A stretch of 7,835 nucleotides of DNA from an uncultured Myxococcales bacterium (GTDB lineage: Bacteria > Myxococcota_A > UBA9042): positions 1 through 7,835 of the forward strand of contig CAIXAA010000211.1 of assembly GCA_903917305.1 (NCBI GenBank), given 5' to 3'. The notes beneath the pieces were generated by a model. That model did no database searches and was not told the DNA's origin. It worked only from the letters and a program-made list of their open reading frames with translations. Within the stretch, counting starts at the first letter, position 1. Each line of letters starts with the position of its first letter. Shown piece by piece: positions 6,976 through 7,835 of this stretch. Position numbers and translations under genes: made by a program.

Positions 6976-7835
6976 ATGACCTTGGAGCCAGCAGCGAAGT
7001 CGCGCCGAGCCGATGTGGCCGTCGCTGTTGCCCTTGCTGCCGCTCTCGCCGCGGCGGTCTTCCGTATCCGCCTCGCGGGTCGCGCCGTGACCGAGTTTGA
7101 CGGCGCCGCGCACCATCCGAACCTGGCCGCTGCCGCGTTCGCCGCCCAACATGCGTGGCAGGATGCGGGCTTGGCGGTCCTGTGCGGTGCCCTCGCCTGG
7201 CCTGCGGCGCGCCTCCTGCGCAACCGGGGCGCGTGGCTGCGCAGCCTGGCGATGCTGCCGTGGTTCGCCGCGCTGCTGGTGCTGGGCGCCCTGGAGCAGA
7301 CGCACTTTCGCTTGTCGTTCTCCCTGCATATCGGCCTGACGTGGCCGCTGCTGGTGGAGGCGGTCGACAGCGGCACGCTGGGCGCCTTGACCCTGAACGC
7401 CCAGCCGGACGACATCGCCTGGTCCACCATGCCGGCGCTGCTGCTGCCGGCGATGCTGTTGCTATCTGCGAAGTGGCCGCGAGCCGCGCAGCTTGGCGCC
7501 GGTGCGCTGCTGGCGGCGCTGGTCCTGCCGTCCCTCGTGCTGCCGGAGCCCGCGGGCAGCCACCTGGCGCCGGATTGCCACGCGAGCCCTGTGTGGCTGC
7601 TCGCCTCCAGCTGGGCGGGCGCTCCGCCAGCGGAGGACGTGCCGGCGCCGCGGCGCCACGCGCCCTCCGCGGCCAAGAAGGCAGAGACCGCGCGTCGTTC
7701 CGATGGCTTGACGCTGGCAGGCACGGCCACGCCGTCCACGGCCGAGGACTCGACCGCGGAGGGCTTGCGCCCGGCCGACCTGCCCTTCGCGCCGCCCCTT
7801 CCCCATCAGCAGCCGCCCCTGCCGCCGTCCAAGCC
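6976..7835 (+). CDS. Polytopic membrane protein, probable LTA-synthase-type sulfatase, N-terminal part
   Basis: Open to the window end with 286 codons. Hydrophobic segments lie at about residues 12-33, 60-80, 88-106, 150-164 and 172-191. This gives five membrane helices, as in the lipoteichoic-acid-synthase (LtaS) and related sulfatase/phosphoglycerol-transferase family. Between helices 3 and 4 is FRLSFSLHIGLTWPLLVEAV. After helix 5 comes HLAPDCHASPVWLLASSW and then a long Pro/Ala/Thr-rich linker (about 214-286) ending in LPFAPPLPHQQPPLPPSK. In the family this point precedes the first metal-binding strand of the extracytoplasmic alkaline-phosphatase-fold domain, which is beyond the window, so the family call rests on layout and linker style and is not proven. 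Start choice is uncertain: ATG 6976 puts the first helix near the N-terminus, and in-frame ATG 6895 would add 27 residues. Neither has a good Shine-Dalgarno. An in-frame TGA at 6769 limits the upstream extent. The gene is divergent from sohB. Confidence 0.55.
   Translation, partial: MTLEPAAKSRRADVAVAVALAAALAAAVFRIRLAGRAVTEFDGAAHHPNLAAAAFAAQHAWQDAGLAVLCGALAWPAARLLRNRGAWLRSLAMLPWFAALLVLGALEQTHFRLSFSLHIGLTWPLLVEAVDSGTLGALTLNAQPDDIAWSTMPALLLPAMLLLSAKWPRAAQLGAGALLAALVLPSLVLPEPAGSHLAPDCHASPVWLLASSWAGAPPAEDVPAPRRHAPSAAKKAETARRSDGLTLAGTATPSTAEDSTAEGLRPADLPFAPPLPHQQPPLPPSK

Noticed and set aside
6762..7100. Plus-strand 112-codon frame in the intergenic region
   Set aside because: It starts at GTG with no clear ribosome site, turns into Arg/Cys/Pro-rich sequence where it overlaps the membrane protein frame, and shows no family motif.

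Overview
This is a GC-rich window with four complete or partial genes on the minus strand and one partial gene entering on the plus strand at the right edge. The gene set is a fused 2-hydroxyacyl-CoA dehydratase-type activase, a bacterial chalcone-isomerase-fold protein, an exported START-domain protein, SohB and a probable LTA-synthase-type sulfatase. Together with the strong GC bias at third codon positions, this fits a Gram-negative, deltaproteobacterial or myxobacterial genome. That assignment is an inference from gene content; there is no rRNA or other marker gene here.

Layout from right to left, which is the direction of minus-strand transcription: sohB (6564-5530), START-domain protein (5454-4759), chalcone-isomerase-like protein (4685-4113), a gap of about 410 bp, then the activase/dehydratase gene (3702 to beyond base 1). 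The first three are 73-75 bp apart, each has a good Shine-Dalgarno sequence, and no clear terminator lies between them, so they are probably co-transcribed. The large gene may have its own promoter in the 410-bp gap. To the right of sohB a gap of about 410 bp holds a triplicated 18-bp repeat and a cluster of inverted repeats. Beyond it the divergent membrane-protein gene begins near 6976 and runs off the window.

Functional reading: SohB is an inner-membrane serine protease. The START and chalcone-isomerase-fold proteins both carry signal peptides and belong to folds that bind lipids or hydrophobic ligands, so they may form an envelope lipid-handling pair. The giant cytoplasmic Fe-S protein belongs to the BadF/HgdC activase plus HgdB-like dehydratase superfamily. 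Its N-terminal activase module has lost the usual ATP-binding motifs but kept its cluster cysteines, while the second module is intact. No mobile element, CRISPR array, rRNA or tRNA was seen. The long plus-strand open frame opposite the large gene is judged an antisense shadow.
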